Assembly (NCBI RefSeq): GCF_031882575.1
Contig: NZ_CP134772.1
Span: 1,321,001-1,385,000 of the forward strand
DNA length: 64,000 nt
Direction of reading: 5' to 3'
From: Pseudomonas sp. VD-NE ins
GTDB taxonomy: Bacteria; Pseudomonadota; Gammaproteobacteria; Pseudomonadales; Pseudomonadaceae
The stretch's first letter is position 1. Every line of letters starts with the position of its first letter. This document shows, one piece after another, positions 9,800 through 21,300 of this stretch. Made by a program: the position numbers and the translations under genes. The notes below the pieces were generated by a model. That model did no database searches and had not been told where the DNA came from. It saw nothing but the letters and a program-made list of their open reading frames with translations.

Positions 9800-11152
9800 A
9801 TGAGCGCGCTCTATATGATTGCCGGCACCCTGATCGCCTTGGGTGTGCTGGTCACCTTTCACGAATTCGGCCATTTCTGGGTCGCGCGTCGTTGTGGCGT
9901 CAAGGTCCTGCGTTTCTCCGTAGGCTTTGGCATGCCGCTGCTGCGTTGGCATGACAAGCAGGGCACCGAGTTTGTCGTCGCGGCGATACCGTTGGGCGGT
10001 TACGTCAAGATGCTCGACGAGCGCGAAGGCGAAGTGCCGGTCGATCAGCTTGATCAGTCGTTCAATCGCAAATCCGTGCGTCAGCGTATCGCCATTGTTG
10101 CCGCCGGCCCCATTGCCAACTTCCTGTTGGCGTTGGTGTTCTTCTGGGTGTTGGCCATGCTCGGCAGCGAGCAGATTCGCCCGGTCATCGGTGCGGTTGA
10201 ATCCGGCAGCATCGCCGCCAGTGCTGGTTTGAGCGCTGGCCAGGAAATTGTTGCTGTCGATGGGGAGCCGACTACCGGTTGGGCTGCCGTCAATCTGCAA
10301 TTGGTCCGGCGCCTTGGTGAAAGCGGTTCTCTGCAGTTGCAAGTGCGCGAACAGGGCACGACTGTCGATTCGCCGCGTGAGTTGAAGCTGGACAACTGGC
10401 TCAAAGGCGCTGATGAGCCGGATCCGATTCGCTCTCTGGGTATCCGTCCTTGGCGCCCGGCTCTGCCGCCGGTGCTGGCCGAACTTGATCCAAAAGGCCC
10501 GGCCCAGGCAGCCGGCCTGAAAACCGGTGATCGCCTGTTGGCACTCGACGGTCAGGCGCTGAATGACTGGCAGCAGGTGGTCGACACCGTTCGTACGCGT
10601 CCTGATACCAAAATCATGCTGCGCATCGAGCGCGACAGTGCTCAAATCGACGTCCCTGTGACTCTGGCAGCGCGCGGTGAGAGCAAATCGCCAAGCGGAT
10701 ATCTGGGGGCAGGAGTGAAAGCTGTCGACTGGCCGCCGGAGATGATTCGCGAGGTCAGTTACGGGCCGTTGGCTGCAATTGGCGAGGGTGCCCGTCGCAC
10801 TTGGACCATGAGCATTCTGACGCTCGATTCACTGAAGAAAATGCTGTTCGGCGAGCTCTCGGTAAAAAACTTGAGTGGACCGATAACCATTGCTAAAGTG
10901 GCGGGCGCTTCTGCCCAGTCGGGCGTCGCTGATTTCCTGAATTTCCTTGCTTATCTGAGTATTAGCCTGGGGGTTCTGAATTTGCTGCCCATTCCTGTAC
11001 TGGATGGGGGGCATTTGTTGTTTTATCTGATCGAGTGGGCGCGTGGTCGTCCCTTGTCGGATCGGGTGCAAGGTTGGGGGATACAGATCGGTATCAGTTT
11101 GGTGGTCGGGGTGATGTTGCTTGCTCTGGTCAACGATCTGGGTCGACTGTAA
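9800..11152 (+). CDS. rseP: Site-2 intramembrane zinc protease RseP
   Basis: Cleaves anti-sigma factors and remnant signal peptides in the inner membrane. In pseudomonads it releases AlgU by processing MucA. The 450-residue protein has the zinc motif HEFGH (residues 21-25) in its first membrane helix, two central PDZ domains (about 115-310), and the C-terminal NLLPIPVLDGGHL motif (about 395-407) with the third metal-ligand Asp. It lies directly upstream of bamA, separated by a terminator-like hairpin. Confidence 0.97.
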   Translation: MSALYMIAGTLIALGVLVTFHEFGHFWVARRCGVKVLRFSVGFGMPLLRWHDKQGTEFVVAAIPLGGYVKMLDEREGEVPVDQLDQSFNRKSVRQRIAIVAAGPIANFLLALVFFWVLAMLGSEQIRPVIGAVESGSIAASAGLSAGQEIVAVDGEPTTGWAAVNLQLVRRLGESGSLQLQVREQGTTVDSPRELKLDNWLKGADEPDPIRSLGIRPWRPALPPVLAELDPKGPAQAAGLKTGDRLLALDGQALNDWQQVVDTVRTRPDTKIMLRIERDSAQIDVPVTLAARGESKSPSGYLGAGVKAVDWPPEMIREVSYGPLAAIGEGARRTWTMSILTLDSLKKMLFGELSVKNLSGPITIAKVAGASAQSGVADFLNFLAYLSISLGVLNLLPIPVLDGGHLLFYLIEWARGRPLSDRVQGWGIQIGISLVVGVMLLALVNDLGRL

Positions 11153-11172
11153 CGCTTCGCTGAATTGCGAAT

Positions 11173-11198
11173 CTGCCGCATTTTGCGGCAGTTTGTTT
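11173..11198 (+). terminator. Terminator-like hairpin between rseP and bamA
   Basis: CTGCCGCA-ttt-TGCGGCAG followed by TTTGTTT, 20 bp past rseP. It could reduce read-through into bamA, or mark a separate bamA transcript. Confidence 0.75.
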
Positions 11199-11226
11199 AT
11201 TGCCAGTTGGAATAAGAAAGGACTTC

Positions 11227-13602
11227 ATGAAACGTCTGCTGCTAACTGCGGTTCTCACCGTATTGATGATCGCCGAAGTTCACGCCGAGTCCTTCACTAT
11301 CTCTGATATTCGCGTCAATGGCCTCCAGCGGGTCTCCGCGGGTAGCGTCTTTGGTGCCTTGCCGTTGAACGTCGGTGAGCAGGCGGATGATCGTCGCCTG
11401 GTGGAATCCACTCGTGCGTTGTTCAAAACCGGTTTCTTTCAAGATATCCAGCTGGGCCGCGAAGGCAACGTTCTGGTCATCACGGTCGTTGAACGCCCGT
11501 CGGTCGCCAGTATCGAGATCGAAGGCAACAAGGCGATCTCCACTGAAGACTTGATGAAAGGTCTCAAACAATCCGGTCTGGCCGAAGGCGAGATCTTCCA
11601 GCGCGCCACCCTTGAGGGTGTGCGTAACGAACTGCAACGCCAGTACGTCGCGCAAGGTCGCTACTCGGCTACGGTCGATACCGAAGTGGTCTCGCAACCG
11701 CGTAACCGCGTTGGTCTGAAAGTGAAGATCAACGAAGGCACCGTTGCCGCCATTCAGCACATCAACGTGGTGGGCAACACGGTTTTCCCTGAGGAAGACC
11801 TGACCGACCTGTTCGAACTGAAAACCACCAACTGGCTGTCGTTCTTCAAGAACGATGACAAGTACGCCCGTGAAAAGCTTTCCGGTGACCTCGAGCGCCT
11901 GCGTTCCTATTACCTGGACCGTGGCTATATCAACATGGATATCGCTTCGACCCAGGTGTCCATCACCCCGGACAAGAAGCACGTCTACATCACTGTCAAC
12001 GTCACCGAAGGCGAGAAGTACACCGTTCGTGACGTCAAACTCAGCGGTGACCTGAAAGTCCCTGAAGATCAGGTCAAGTCCTTGCTGCTGGTGCAGAAAG
12101 GTCAGGTGTTCTCGCGCAAGCTGATGACCACTACGTCCGAGCTGATCACCCGTCGTCTGGGTAACGAGGGTTACACCTTCGCCAACGTCAACGGCGTACC
12201 GCAGCCGCACGATGATGACCACACCGTGGACATCCTGTTCGCTGTTGATCCGGGCAAGCGTGCCTACGTCAATCGCATCAACTTCCGTGGCAACACCAAG
12301 TCCGAAGACGAAGTGCTGCGTCGTGAAATGCGTCAGATGGAAGGCGGCTGGGCTTCGACCTACCTGATCGACCAATCGAAAACCCGTCTCGAGCGTCTCG
12401 GCTTCTTCAAGGAAGTCAACGTTGAAACCCCGGCTGTGCCAGGTGTCGACGACCAGGTGGACGTGAACTACAGCGTTGAAGAACAGGCTTCCGGTTCGAT
12501 TACCGCCAGTGTCGGTTTCGCCCAGAGCGCCGGTCTGATTCTCGGTGGTTCGATCACCCAGAACAACTTCCTCGGTACCGGTAACCGCGTCAGCATCGGC
12601 CTGACTCGCAGCGAATACCAGAGCCGCTACAACTTCGGCTACGTTGACCCGTACTGGACCGCAGATGGCGTGAGCCTGGGTTACAACGCGTTCTATCGCA
12701 CCACTGACTACAAAGACCTCGACGTCGACGTAGCGAGCTATGCGGTAGACAGCCTGGGTGCCGGCGTAAACGTTGGCTACCCGATCAGCGAAACTTCGCG
12801 TCTGACCTTTGGCCTGTCGGTTCAGCAGGACGAGATCAAGACCGGTACCTACACTGTTGACGAGATTTTCGACTTCGTAAACAAAGAAGGCGACAAATAC
12901 CTGAACTTCAAGGCGTCGGCCGGCTGGTCCGAATCGACCCTGAACAAAGGCGTGCTGCCGACCCGTGGCCGTTCCCAGAGCCTGACCCTGGAAACCACCG
13001 TGCCGGGCAGCGATCTGTCGTTCTATAAACTTGATTACCGTGGTCAGCTGTTCCAGCCGATCAGCGAGAACTACACCCTGCGTCTGCACACCGAATTGGG
13101 TTATGGCGACGGTTACGGTTCTACAGACGGCTTGCCGTTCTATGAAAACTACTATGCTGGTGGTTTCAACTCGGTTCGTGGCTTCAAGGACAGCACCCTC
13201 GGCCCGCGCAGTACGCCGAGCCGTGGTACCAACCCGGGCACGCTGGCTGACCCGGACCAGGACCCACTGCCGTTCGGTGGTAACGTCCTGATCCAGGGTG
13301 GTGTCGAGGTTCTGTTCCCGCTGCCATTCGTGAAAGACCAGCGCTCCCTGCGTACTTCGGTATTCTGGGATGTGGGTAACGTATTTGACTCGCAGTGCAA
13401 GGACACTACCAATGCGAACGGCTCGTCGTCGAACACCAAGTGCAACGACATCAGCCTGAGCAACATGGCCAGTTCCGTGGGTGTCGGCGTGACCTGGGTC
13501 ACCGCACTGGGTCCTCTGAGCTTCGCGTTGGCCATGCCGGTCAAGAAGCCGGATGACGCTGATACTCAAGTGTTCCAATTCTCCCTCGGCCAGACGTTCT
13601 AA
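11227..13602 (+). CDS. bamA: Outer-membrane protein assembly factor BamA
   Basis: Core of the BAM complex that folds and inserts beta-barrel proteins. The 791-residue precursor starts MKRLLLTAVLTVLMIAEVHA with a signal peptide cut near residue 20-22. Five POTRA domains follow (about 23-420), then a 16-strand barrel with the L6 motif VRGF (near residue 647) and a C-terminal aromatic signal FSLGQTF. An upstream in-frame ATG (11200) lacks support; AGAAAGGA precedes 11227. skp follows at 45 bp. Confidence 0.97.
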   Translation: MKRLLLTAVLTVLMIAEVHAESFTISDIRVNGLQRVSAGSVFGALPLNVGEQADDRRLVESTRALFKTGFFQDIQLGREGNVLVITVVERPSVASIEIEGNKAISTEDLMKGLKQSGLAEGEIFQRATLEGVRNELQRQYVAQGRYSATVDTEVVSQPRNRVGLKVKINEGTVAAIQHINVVGNTVFPEEDLTDLFELKTTNWLSFFKNDDKYAREKLSGDLERLRSYYLDRGYINMDIASTQVSITPDKKHVYITVNVTEGEKYTVRDVKLSGDLKVPEDQVKSLLLVQKGQVFSRKLMTTTSELITRRLGNEGYTFANVNGVPQPHDDDHTVDILFAVDPGKRAYVNRINFRGNTKSEDEVLRREMRQMEGGWASTYLIDQSKTRLERLGFFKEVNVETPAVPGVDDQVDVNYSVEEQASGSITASVGFAQSAGLILGGSITQNNFLGTGNRVSIGLTRSEYQSRYNFGYVDPYWTADGVSLGYNAFYRTTDYKDLDVDVASYAVDSLGAGVNVGYPISETSRLTFGLSVQQDEIKTGTYTVDEIFDFVNKEGDKYLNFKASAGWSESTLNKGVLPTRGRSQSLTLETTVPGSDLSFYKLDYRGQLFQPISENYTLRLHTELGYGDGYGSTDGLPFYENYYAGGFNSVRGFKDSTLGPRSTPSRGTNPGTLADPDQDPLPFGGNVLIQGGVEVLFPLPFVKDQRSLRTSVFWDVGNVFDSQCKDTTNANGSSSNTKCNDISLSNMASSVGVGVTWVTALGPLSFALAMPVKKPDDADTQVFQFSLGQTF

Positions 13603-13647
13603 GCGTCTGACCCAAGATAACGACAATGGATTTTGTAGGAGTGCATC

Positions 13648-14151
13648 GTGCGTAAGTTGACTCAATTGGTTCTCCTGGCCTCCTTGATGGTGGCAGGCCC
13701 GGCATTTGCCGACATGAAAATTGCCGTTCTGAACTATCAGATGGCCTTGCTGGAATCCGACGCTGCGAAGAAGTACGCCGTGGATGCCGAGAAGAAGTTC
13801 GGTCCACAACTGACCAAGCTGAAAACGCTGGAAAGCAGCGCCAAGGGCATTCAGGACCGTCTGATGGCCGGTGGCGACAAAATGCAGCAAGGTGAACGTG
13901 AGCGTCTGGAGCTGGAATTCAAGCAAAAGGCCCGTGACTTCCAGTTCCAGTCCAAGGAGCTGAACGAAGCCAAAGCTGTTGCCGACCGCGAAATGCTCAA
14001 GCAACTGAAGCCGAAACTGGATAGCGCAGTGGAAGAAGTCATCAAGAAAGGTGGTTTTGACCTGGTGTTCGAGCGTGGCGCAGTGATCGATGTCAAACCG
14101 CAGTACGACATCACGCGCCAGGTAATCGAGCGCATGAATCAGCTGAAGTAA
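13648..14151 (+). CDS. skp: Periplasmic chaperone Skp/OmpH
   Basis: Trimeric jellyfish-shaped chaperone that holds unfolded outer-membrane proteins on the way to BamA. GTG start at 13648 with GTAGGAG upstream. The 167 residues begin with a signal peptide (MRKLTQLVLLASLMVAGPAFA) and then show the charged coiled-coil arms typical of the family. It lies between bamA and lpxD, as in most gammaproteobacteria. Confidence 0.95.
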   Translation: MRKLTQLVLLASLMVAGPAFADMKIAVLNYQMALLESDAAKKYAVDAEKKFGPQLTKLKTLESSAKGIQDRLMAGGDKMQQGERERLELEFKQKARDFQFQSKELNEAKAVADREMLKQLKPKLDSAVEEVIKKGGFDLVFERGAVIDVKPQYDITRQVIERMNQLK

Positions 14152-14154
14152 CCC

Positions 14155-15210
14155 ATGACCGTGACTATCAAGCTCGGCCAGTTGGCCGAGTTCCTCGGCG
14201 CCACCCTGCGTGGCGACCCTGAGAAGCAAATTACTGGGCTAGCCACTTTGCAAGAGGCTGGCCCAGCTCAGTTGAGCTTTCTGGCAAACCCACAATATCG
14301 CAAATTCCTGGCGGGCTCGCAGGCAGCAGCACTGTTGCTCAAAGAAGCCGATGCCGAAGGTTTTGCCGGTAATTCATTGGTGGTGCCTGATCCTTACCTG
14401 GCTTATGCGCGTATTTCCCACCTGTTCGATCCCAAGCCAAAAGCCTCTGCGGGTATCCATCCGTCAGCGGTGATTGCGCCTGACGCCGTGGTTGATTCAA
14501 GCGCCAGCATCGGCCCTTTTGTGGTGATCGAAGCCGGTGCGCGAATTGGTGCGCAGGTGACACTGGGTGCACATTGCGTTGTTGGTGCCCGCAGCGAAAT
14601 CGGTGAAGGCGGCTGGCTCGCTCCGCGCGTGACGCTGTATCACGACGTGCGCATCGGCAAGCGAGTGGTGATTCAGTCCGGTGCCGTGCTCGGTGGTGAA
14701 GGCTTTGGCTTTGCCAACGAAAAAGGCATCTGGCAGAAGATCGCCCAGATCGGTGGCGTGACCATCGGCGACGATGTCGAGATTGGCGTGAATACCGCCA
14801 TCGACCGCGGCGCTCTGGCCGATACCGTAATCGGTAATGGCGTGAAACTCGACAACCAGATCCAGATCGCCCACAACGTTCAGGTCGGTGATCACACCGC
14901 CATGGCGGCGTGCGTCGGGATCTCCGGAAGCACCAAAATCGGCAAGCACTGCATGCTCGCCGGCGGTGTCGGGCTGGTCGGCCACATTGATATTTGCGAC
15001 AACGTTTTCCTGACCGGGATGACTATGGTGACTCACTCGATTACCGAGCCGGGTGCCTATTCTTCCGGCACAGCCATGCAACCAGCGGCCGAATGGCGCA
15101 AAAGCGCGGCCCGCATCCGTCAGCTCGATGACATCGCGCGACGTTTGAAACAGCTGGAAAAGCGCGTAGGGGAAGTGACCCCTGACGGCAATGCTTCATC
15201 AGATGGCTGA
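14155..15210 (+). CDS. lpxD: UDP-3-O-(3-hydroxyacyl)glucosamine N-acyltransferase
   Basis: Third step of lipid A synthesis, adding the N-linked hydroxyacyl chain. The 351-residue protein has an N-terminal uridine-binding domain (1-100), a long left-handed beta-helix of hexapeptide repeats, the catalytic-His region [18 protein letters not shown] (about 237-254) and a C-terminal helix. The start is 3 bp after skp. A 106-bp gap with no gene separates it from fabZ. Confidence 0.97.
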   Translation: MTVTIKLGQLAEFLGATLRGDPEKQITGLATLQEAGPAQLSFLANPQYRKFLAGSQAAALLLKEADAEGFAGNSLVVPDPYLAYARISHLFDPKPKASAGIHPSAVIAPDAVVDSSASIGPFVVIEAGARIGAQVTLGAHCVVGARSEIGEGGWLAPRVTLYHDVRIGKRVVIQSGAVLGGEGFGFANEKGIWQKIAQIGGVTIGDDVEIGVNTAIDRGALADTVIGNGVKLDNQIQIAHNVQVGDHTAMAACVGISGSTKIGKHCMLAGGVGLVGHIDICDNVFLTGMTMVTHSITEPGAYSSGTAMQPAAEWRKSAARIRQLDDIARRLKQLEKRVGEVTPDGNASSDG

Positions 15211-15316
15211 TACCATTTCCATATCAAGTGTGCACAGCCGCTAGACTGCCTCCTTGATTTGCTAGAGGAGTGCGCGTCAGTCGCGCTCCCAATCTTTACA
15301 TAGGCTTCCCCCCGAA

Positions 15317-15757
15317 ATGATGGACATCAACGAGATTCGCGAATACCTGCCTCACCGTTACCCGTTCCTGCTGGTGGACCGGGTGGTGGAACTGGACACT
15401 GAAGGCAAGCGCATTCGCGCCTACAAGAATGTCAGCATCAATGAACCGTTCTTCAATGGTCACTTCCCGGCGCATCCAATCATGCCGGGCGTGCTGATCA
15501 TCGAGGCGATGGCTCAGGCTGCCGGGATCCTCGGTTTTAAAATGCTTGATGTGAAGCCAGCCGACGGCACGCTTTACTACTTCGTCGGTTCCGACAAGCT
15601 GCGCTTCCGCCAGCCAGTCAAGCCGGGCGACCAGCTGATCCTCGAAGCGACCTTCATCAGCTGCAAGCGCAAGATCTGGAAATTCGAATGCCAGGCTTCG
15701 GTGGATGGCAAACCGGTCTGCTCGGCAGAGATCATCTGTGCGGAACAAAAAGTATGA
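15317..15757 (+). CDS. fabZ: (3R)-hydroxyacyl-[ACP] dehydratase
   Basis: Dehydrates 3-hydroxyacyl-ACP in fatty acid elongation and competes with LpxA and LpxD for hydroxyacyl-ACP. The 146-residue hot-dog fold protein has the catalytic pair H49 and E63 within [20 protein letters not shown]. The last codons overlap the lpxA start (ATGA), which couples the two. Confidence 0.97.
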   Translation: MMDINEIREYLPHRYPFLLVDRVVELDTEGKRIRAYKNVSINEPFFNGHFPAHPIMPGVLIIEAMAQAAGILGFKMLDVKPADGTLYYFVGSDKLRFRQPVKPGDQLILEATFISCKRKIWKFECQASVDGKPVCSAEIICAEQKV

Positions 15758-16530
15758 GTTTGATTGACCCTCGCGCAATCATCGATCCGTCGGCCGTTCT
15801 GGCTGATGGCGTCGAGGTCGGCCCGTGGTCGATCATCGGCGCAGGTGTGGAAATCGGCGAGGGTACCGTGATCGGGCCGCATGTAATCCTCAAAGGCCCG
15901 ACCCGCATCGGCAAGCACAATCGCATCTACCAGTTTTCCTCGGTAGGCGAAGACACGCCCGATCTGAAATACAAAGGCGAAGAAACCCGTCTGGTGATCG
16001 GTGACCACAACGTCATTCGTGAAGGCGTGACTATTCACCGTGGCACTGTGCAGGACCGTTCGGAAACCACGCTGGGGGATCACAACCTGATCATGGCCTA
16101 CGCGCACATTGGTCACGACAGTGTCATCGGCAACAACTGCATCCTGGTCAACAACACTGCGTTGGCTGGCCATGTGCATGTAGATGACTGGGCGATCCTC
16201 TCCGGCTTCACCCTTGTTCACCAGTATTGCCACATTGGCGCCCACAGCTTTTCCGGCATGGGCACCGCTATCGGCAAGGACGTTCCGGCGTTCGTCACCG
16301 TATTCGGCAACCCTGCCGAAGCGCGCAGCATGAACTTCGAAGGCATGCGCCGTCGTGGTTTCAGCGAAGACGCCATTCACACCCTGCGTCGCGCCTATAA
16401 AACCGTATATCGCCAAGGCCTGACGGTTGAGCAGGCACTGGCTGAGCTGGCCGAACCCGCTGCGCAGTTCCCGGAAGTCGCGATATTCCGTGACTCCATT
16501 CAATCGTCGACTCGCGGCATCACTCGCTGA
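15754..16530 (+). CDS. lpxA: UDP-N-acetylglucosamine O-acyltransferase
   Basis: First step of lipid A synthesis. The 258-residue product starts [20 protein letters not shown] and consists of beta-helix hexapeptide repeats. The catalytic-His segment [12 protein letters not shown] is present, with a C-terminal helical domain (about 190-258). The start at 15754 overlaps fabZ by 4 bp. An in-frame ATG at 15688 lies inside fabZ and is rejected. Confidence 0.97.
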   Translation: MSLIDPRAIIDPSAVLADGVEVGPWSIIGAGVEIGEGTVIGPHVILKGPTRIGKHNRIYQFSSVGEDTPDLKYKGEETRLVIGDHNVIREGVTIHRGTVQDRSETTLGDHNLIMAYAHIGHDSVIGNNCILVNNTALAGHVHVDDWAILSGFTLVHQYCHIGAHSFSGMGTAIGKDVPAFVTVFGNPAEARSMNFEGMRRRGFSEDAIHTLRRAYKTVYRQGLTVEQALAELAEPAAQFPEVAIFRDSIQSSTRGITR

Positions 16531-16532
16531 TC

Positions 16533-17663
16533 ATGGCCAATCTGCGTATTGCGCTGGTGGCAGGTGAAGCTTCCGGTGACATTCTCGGCGCCGGTCTCAT
16601 GCGCGCCCTCAAGGCACAGCATCCGGCGGTCGAATTCATCGGCGTCGGCGGCCCGTTGATGCAGGCCGAAGGCCTGACCTCCTACTTTCCGATGGAGCGT
16701 TTGTCGGTCATGGGCCTGGTGGAAGTGCTCGGGCGCCTGCGCGAGTTGCTCAAGCGCCGCAAGGACCTGATCGCCACGCTGATCGCCGAGAAACCGGACG
16801 TGTTCATCGGTATCGACGCCCCGGACTTCAACCTCAATATTGAACTCAAGTTGCGTCAGGCCGGGATCAAGACCGTGCATTACGTCAGCCCGTCGGTGTG
16901 GGCGTGGCGGCAGAAGCGTGTGCTGAAGATCCGCGAAGGCTGCGACCTGATGTTGACGCTGCTGCCGTTCGAAGCAAAGTTCTACGAAGAAAAAGGCGTA
17001 CCGGTACGGTTCGTCGGTCACACGCTGGCCGATACCATTCCGCTGGAAGCTGATCGCGCTGCGGCGCGTGCCGAACTGGGCCTGCCCGACGGTCCGCTGG
17101 TGGCGTTGATGCCCGGCAGCCGTGGTGGCGAAGTGTCCCGCCTCGGCGCGCTGTTCCTCGATACTGCCGAACGTCTGCGTGCGATGCGCCCGGGTTTGCG
17201 CTTTGTCATCCCGTGCGCCAATGCCGAACGCCGCGCGCAGCTTGAAGAGCTGCTCGCTGGCCGCGATCTGCCGGTGACCTTGCTCGACGGCAAATCCCAT
17301 CTGGCGCTGGCGGCGTGCAATGCGGTGTTGATCGCCTCCGGCACGGCCACATTGGAAGCGCTGCTGTACAAGCGGCCGATGGTGGTGGCGTACCGTTTGG
17401 CACCGCTGACGTTCTGGATTCTGAAACGCATGGTCAAGAGCCCGTACGTGTCCTTGCCGAACCTGCTGGCCCAGCGTCTGCTGGTCCCGGAATTGTTGCA
17501 GGATGATGCAACAGTCGAGGCGCTGGCACAGACCCTGTCGCCGTTGATCGAAGGCGGCGAAGAACAGACCCGCGGCTTCGACGAGATCCATCGCACATTG
17601 CGCCTGGATGCCTCCAATCAGGCGGCGGACGCCGTCCTCAACCTGATCGGTCAAACACGATGA
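16533..17663 (+). CDS. lpxB: Lipid-A-disaccharide synthase
   Basis: GT19 glycosyltransferase joining UDP-2,3-diacylglucosamine and lipid X. The 376 residues begin [20 protein letters not shown], the family's N-terminal signature, and include [12 protein letters not shown] and the C-terminal [19 protein letters not shown]. It starts 2 bp after lpxA and its end overlaps rnhB (ATGA). Confidence 0.97.
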   Translation: MANLRIALVAGEASGDILGAGLMRALKAQHPAVEFIGVGGPLMQAEGLTSYFPMERLSVMGLVEVLGRLRELLKRRKDLIATLIAEKPDVFIGIDAPDFNLNIELKLRQAGIKTVHYVSPSVWAWRQKRVLKIREGCDLMLTLLPFEAKFYEEKGVPVRFVGHTLADTIPLEADRAAARAELGLPDGPLVALMPGSRGGEVSRLGALFLDTAERLRAMRPGLRFVIPCANAERRAQLEELLAGRDLPVTLLDGKSHLALAACNAVLIASGTATLEALLYKRPMVVAYRLAPLTFWILKRMVKSPYVSLPNLLAQRLLVPELLQDDATVEALAQTLSPLIEGGEEQTRGFDEIHRTLRLDASNQAADAVLNLIGQTR

Positions 17664-18301
17664 GCAAGACAAGCATGCAGATGGGCCTGGATTTCACCCT
17701 GGTCGCCGAAGTCGAAGAATTGGTGGCCGGCGTCGATGAAGTCGGTCGAGGCCCGTTGTGTGGGGCGGTGGTGACGGCAGCGGTAATCCTCGATCCGAAC
17801 CGACCGATTCTCGGCCTCAACGACTCGAAGAAGCTCACCGAAGCCAAGCGCGAAAAGCTCTACGACGAAATCATCGAGAAGTCCCTGAGCTGGTGCATCG
17901 CCCGCGCTGAAGTGGAAGAAATCGACGAGCTGAACATCCTCCACGCGACCATGTTGGCCATGCAGCGCGCGGTCGCCGGCCTGCACATTCAGCCGAAACT
18001 GGCGATGATCGACGGCAACCGCTGCCCGCAACTGCCGATGCGTGCCGAAGCCGTAGTGCAGGGCGACGGCAAGGTCCCAGCCATCGCTGCCGCATCGATT
18101 CTGGCCAAGGTCAGCCGCGACCGCGAAATGGCCGCCTTCGAATTGATCTACCCGGGTTATGGCATTGGTGGCCATAAAGGCTACCCGACGCCCGTTCATC
18201 TGGAAGCGTTGGTGCGTCTTGGCCCGACGCCGATTCACCGGCGCTCGTTTGCCCCGGTGCGTCAGGCTTATGAAGCGCTCGAAGGCCTGACACAGGTTTA
18301 G
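17660..18301 (+). CDS. rnhB: Ribonuclease HII
   Basis: Removes ribonucleotides from DNA and RNA-DNA hybrids. The 213-residue protein has the catalytic motif [10 protein letters not shown] (D26, E27), a third acidic residue in MIDGNRCP and the [12 protein letters not shown] helix. The 17660 start overlaps the lpxB stop by 4 bp; internal ATGs at codons 6 and 8 are possible alternatives. dnaE follows after a hairpin. Confidence 0.96.
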   Translation: MSKTSMQMGLDFTLVAEVEELVAGVDEVGRGPLCGAVVTAAVILDPNRPILGLNDSKKLTEAKREKLYDEIIEKSLSWCIARAEVEEIDELNILHATMLAMQRAVAGLHIQPKLAMIDGNRCPQLPMRAEAVVQGDGKVPAIAAASILAKVSRDREMAAFELIYPGYGIGGHKGYPTPVHLEALVRLGPTPIHRRSFAPVRQAYEALEGLTQV

Positions 18302-18325
18302 TCGCAAGGCTGATGTTTTGTTCGA

Positions 18326-18351
18326 GGCCCGGTACAATCCGGGCCTTGTTG
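18326..18351 (+). terminator. Terminator-like hairpin between rnhB and dnaE
   Basis: GGCCCGG-tacaat-CCGGGCC followed by TTGTTGT. The loop TACAAT (18333-18338) also resembles a -10 box, so the element might double as a dnaE promoter. This is inference only. Confidence 0.6.
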
Positions 18352-18377
18352 TCTCTATGTAACTGGACAGGATCACT

Positions 18378-21300
18378 ATGCCGGCTTCATTCGTTCATCT
18401 ACGCCTGCACACTGAATACTCCCTGGTCGACGGGCTGGTGCGGATCAAGCCGCTGGTCAAGGCGCTGACGGCCATGAACATGCCGGCGGTCGCGGTCACC
18501 GACCAGAACAACATGTGTTCTCTGGTCAAATTCTATAAAAACACCATGGGCGCCGGCATCAAGCCGATTTGCGGCGCCGACCTGTGGCTGTCGAACAAAG
18601 ACCCGGACGCTCCGCTGAGCCGGCTCAGCCTGTTGGTGATGAACGCCAAGGGCTATCGCAACCTCACCGAGCTGATCTCGCGCGGCTTCATCGAAGGCCA
18701 GCGCAACGGCATGATCATTGTCGAGCGCGAGTGGGTGGCGGAAGCCAACGAAGGCCTGATCATGCTGTCCGCCGCCAAAGAAGGCGAGATCGGCATGACC
18801 ATGATCGGCGGCAACCCGGCCGAAGCCGAAGTGCTGGCGCGTGAATGGATGGCGGTGTTTCCGGATCGCTTCTATCTGGAAATCCAGCGCACCAACCGTC
18901 CCAACGATGAAGAGCAATTGCACGGTGCCGTCGCACTTGCCGACAAACTTGGCGCGCCGTTGGTGGCGACCAACGATGTGCGCTTCATCAAGCAGGAAGA
19001 CTTCGCCGCCCACGAAACCCGCGTGTGCATCGGTGAGGGCCGTGCCCTCGACGATCCACGGCGCTCGAAGAATTACAGCGATCAGCAATACCTGAAAAGC
19101 GCCGAGGAAATGATCGAGCTGTTCAGCGATATTCCCGATGCGATTGAAAACACCGTCGAGATTGCCAAGCGCTGCAACATCGAAGTGAAGCTGGGCACGC
19201 ACTTTTTGCCCAACTTCCCGATCCCCGATGGCATGACCATCGACGAGTATTTCCGCAAAGTCTCCTTCGACGGTCTCGAAGAGCGCCTGTCGGTGCTGCT
19301 GCCCAAGGACACCACCGAAGACTACGAAGCCAAGCGTCAGGTCTACGTCGACCGCTTGAATTTCGAGCTGGATATCATCATCCAGATGGGCTTCCCCGGT
19401 TACTTCCTGATCGTTATGGACTTTATCCAGTGGGCCAAGAACAACGGCGTACCGGTAGGTCCCGGCCGTGGGTCGGGTGCCGGTTCGTTGGTGGCCTACG
19501 TGCAGAAGATCACCGACCTCGACCCGCTGGAATACGACCTGCTGTTCGAACGTTTCCTTAACCCGGAACGGGTCTCGATGCCCGACTTCGACGTCGACTT
19601 CTGCATGGACGGTCGCGACCGGGTGATCGACTACGTGGCCGAGAAATACGGCCGCAACGCGGTAAGCCAGATCATCACGTTCGGTTCCATGGCCGCCAAG
19701 GCTGTGGTGCGCGACGTGGCGCGGGTACAGGGCAAGTCCTATGGCCTGGCGGATCGTCTGTCGAAGATGATTCCGTTCGAAGTCGGCATGACCCTGGAAA
19801 AAGCCTACGAGCAGGAAGAAATCCTCCGTGACTTTATCAAGGTCGATGAAGAGGCTGCGGAAATCTGGGAGATGGCGCGCAAGCTTGAAGGCGTCGTGCG
19901 TAACGTCGGTAAACACGCCGGTGGTGTGGTCATCGCGCCGACCAAGCTGACCGACTTCTCGCCGATCTATTGCGACGAGGCCGGCGACGGTCTGGTAACC
20001 CAGTTCGACAAGGACGACGTTGAAGCGGCTGGTCTGGTGAAGTTCGACTTCCTCGGTCTGCGGACCCTGACGATCATCGACTGGGCGCTGAAAACCATCA
20101 ACCGTGATCGCGCCAAGGTCAACGAGCCGCCGCTGGATATCGCGTTTATCCCGCTGGACGACAAACCGACGTACTCGTTGTTGCAGAAAGCTGAAACCAC
20201 AGCAGTGTTCCAGCTTGAATCCCGCGGTATGAAAGAGCTGATCAAAAAGCTCAAGCCCGACTGCCTGGAAGACTTGATCGCACTGGTGGCCCTGTTCCGT
20301 CCGGGCCCGCTGCAGTCCGGCATGGTGGACGACTTCATCAACCGTAAGCACGGTCGCGCCGAACTGGCGTACCCGCACTCGGATTACCAATACGAAGGCC
20401 TCAAGCCAGTATTGGCACCGACTTACGGCATCATCCTGTATCAGGAACAGGTGATGCAGATTGCTCAGGTCATGGCCGGTTACACCCTCGGCGGTGCGGA
20501 CATGCTCCGTCGGGCGATGGGTAAGAAAAAACCCGAGGAAATGGCCAAGCAGCGCGGCGGTTTCATTGAAGGTTGCGCGACCAACAATATCGACGCCGAC
20601 CTTGCCGGTAACATTTTCGACCTGGTAGAAAAGTTCGCCGGTTACGGCTTCAACAAATCTCACTCCGCCGCCTACGGCCTGGTGTCGTATCAGACGGCCT
20701 GGCTGAAAGCTCACTACCCGGCGCCATTCATGGCTGCGGTACTGTCGGCGGATATGCACAACACCGACAAGGTCGTGACCTTGATCGAGGAAGTGCGCAC
20801 GATGAAGCTGCGCCTCGACGCGCCGGACGTGAACACTTCGGAGTTCAAGTTTACGGTGAACGACGACGGCCGCATCGTCTACGGCCTCGGCGCGATCAAA
20901 GGCGTTGGTGAGGGTCCGGTCGAGGCGATTACCGAAGCGCGTCAGGAAGGTCCGTTCAAGGATCTGTTCGACTTCTGCGCGCGGGTCGACCTCAAGCGCA
21001 TCAACAAACGTACCCTCGACGGTTTGATCCGCAGCGGTGCACTGGATCGTCTGGGGCCGTACTTCCACGACGAACAAAAAGCCTATCAGGCCAACATCGA
21101 CCGTAACCGTGCTGTGCTGTTGGCGGCGATGGAAGAGGCGATCAAAGCGGCCGAACAAACCGCGCGGACCCACGACAGCGGCCACGCCGACCTGTTTGGC
21201 GGGCTGTTTGTCGAGGAAGACGCCGACGTTTATGCGTCCCATCGCAAGGCCAAGGAGCTGACCCTCAAGGAACGCCTCAAGGGTGAAAAAGACACCCTGG

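Noticed and set aside
11242..14229. Very long open frame (995 codons) on the minus strand opposite bamA and skp
   Set aside because: It is the antisense shadow of strongly codon-biased high-GC genes. It has no family resemblance, while the plus-strand genes are unmistakable.
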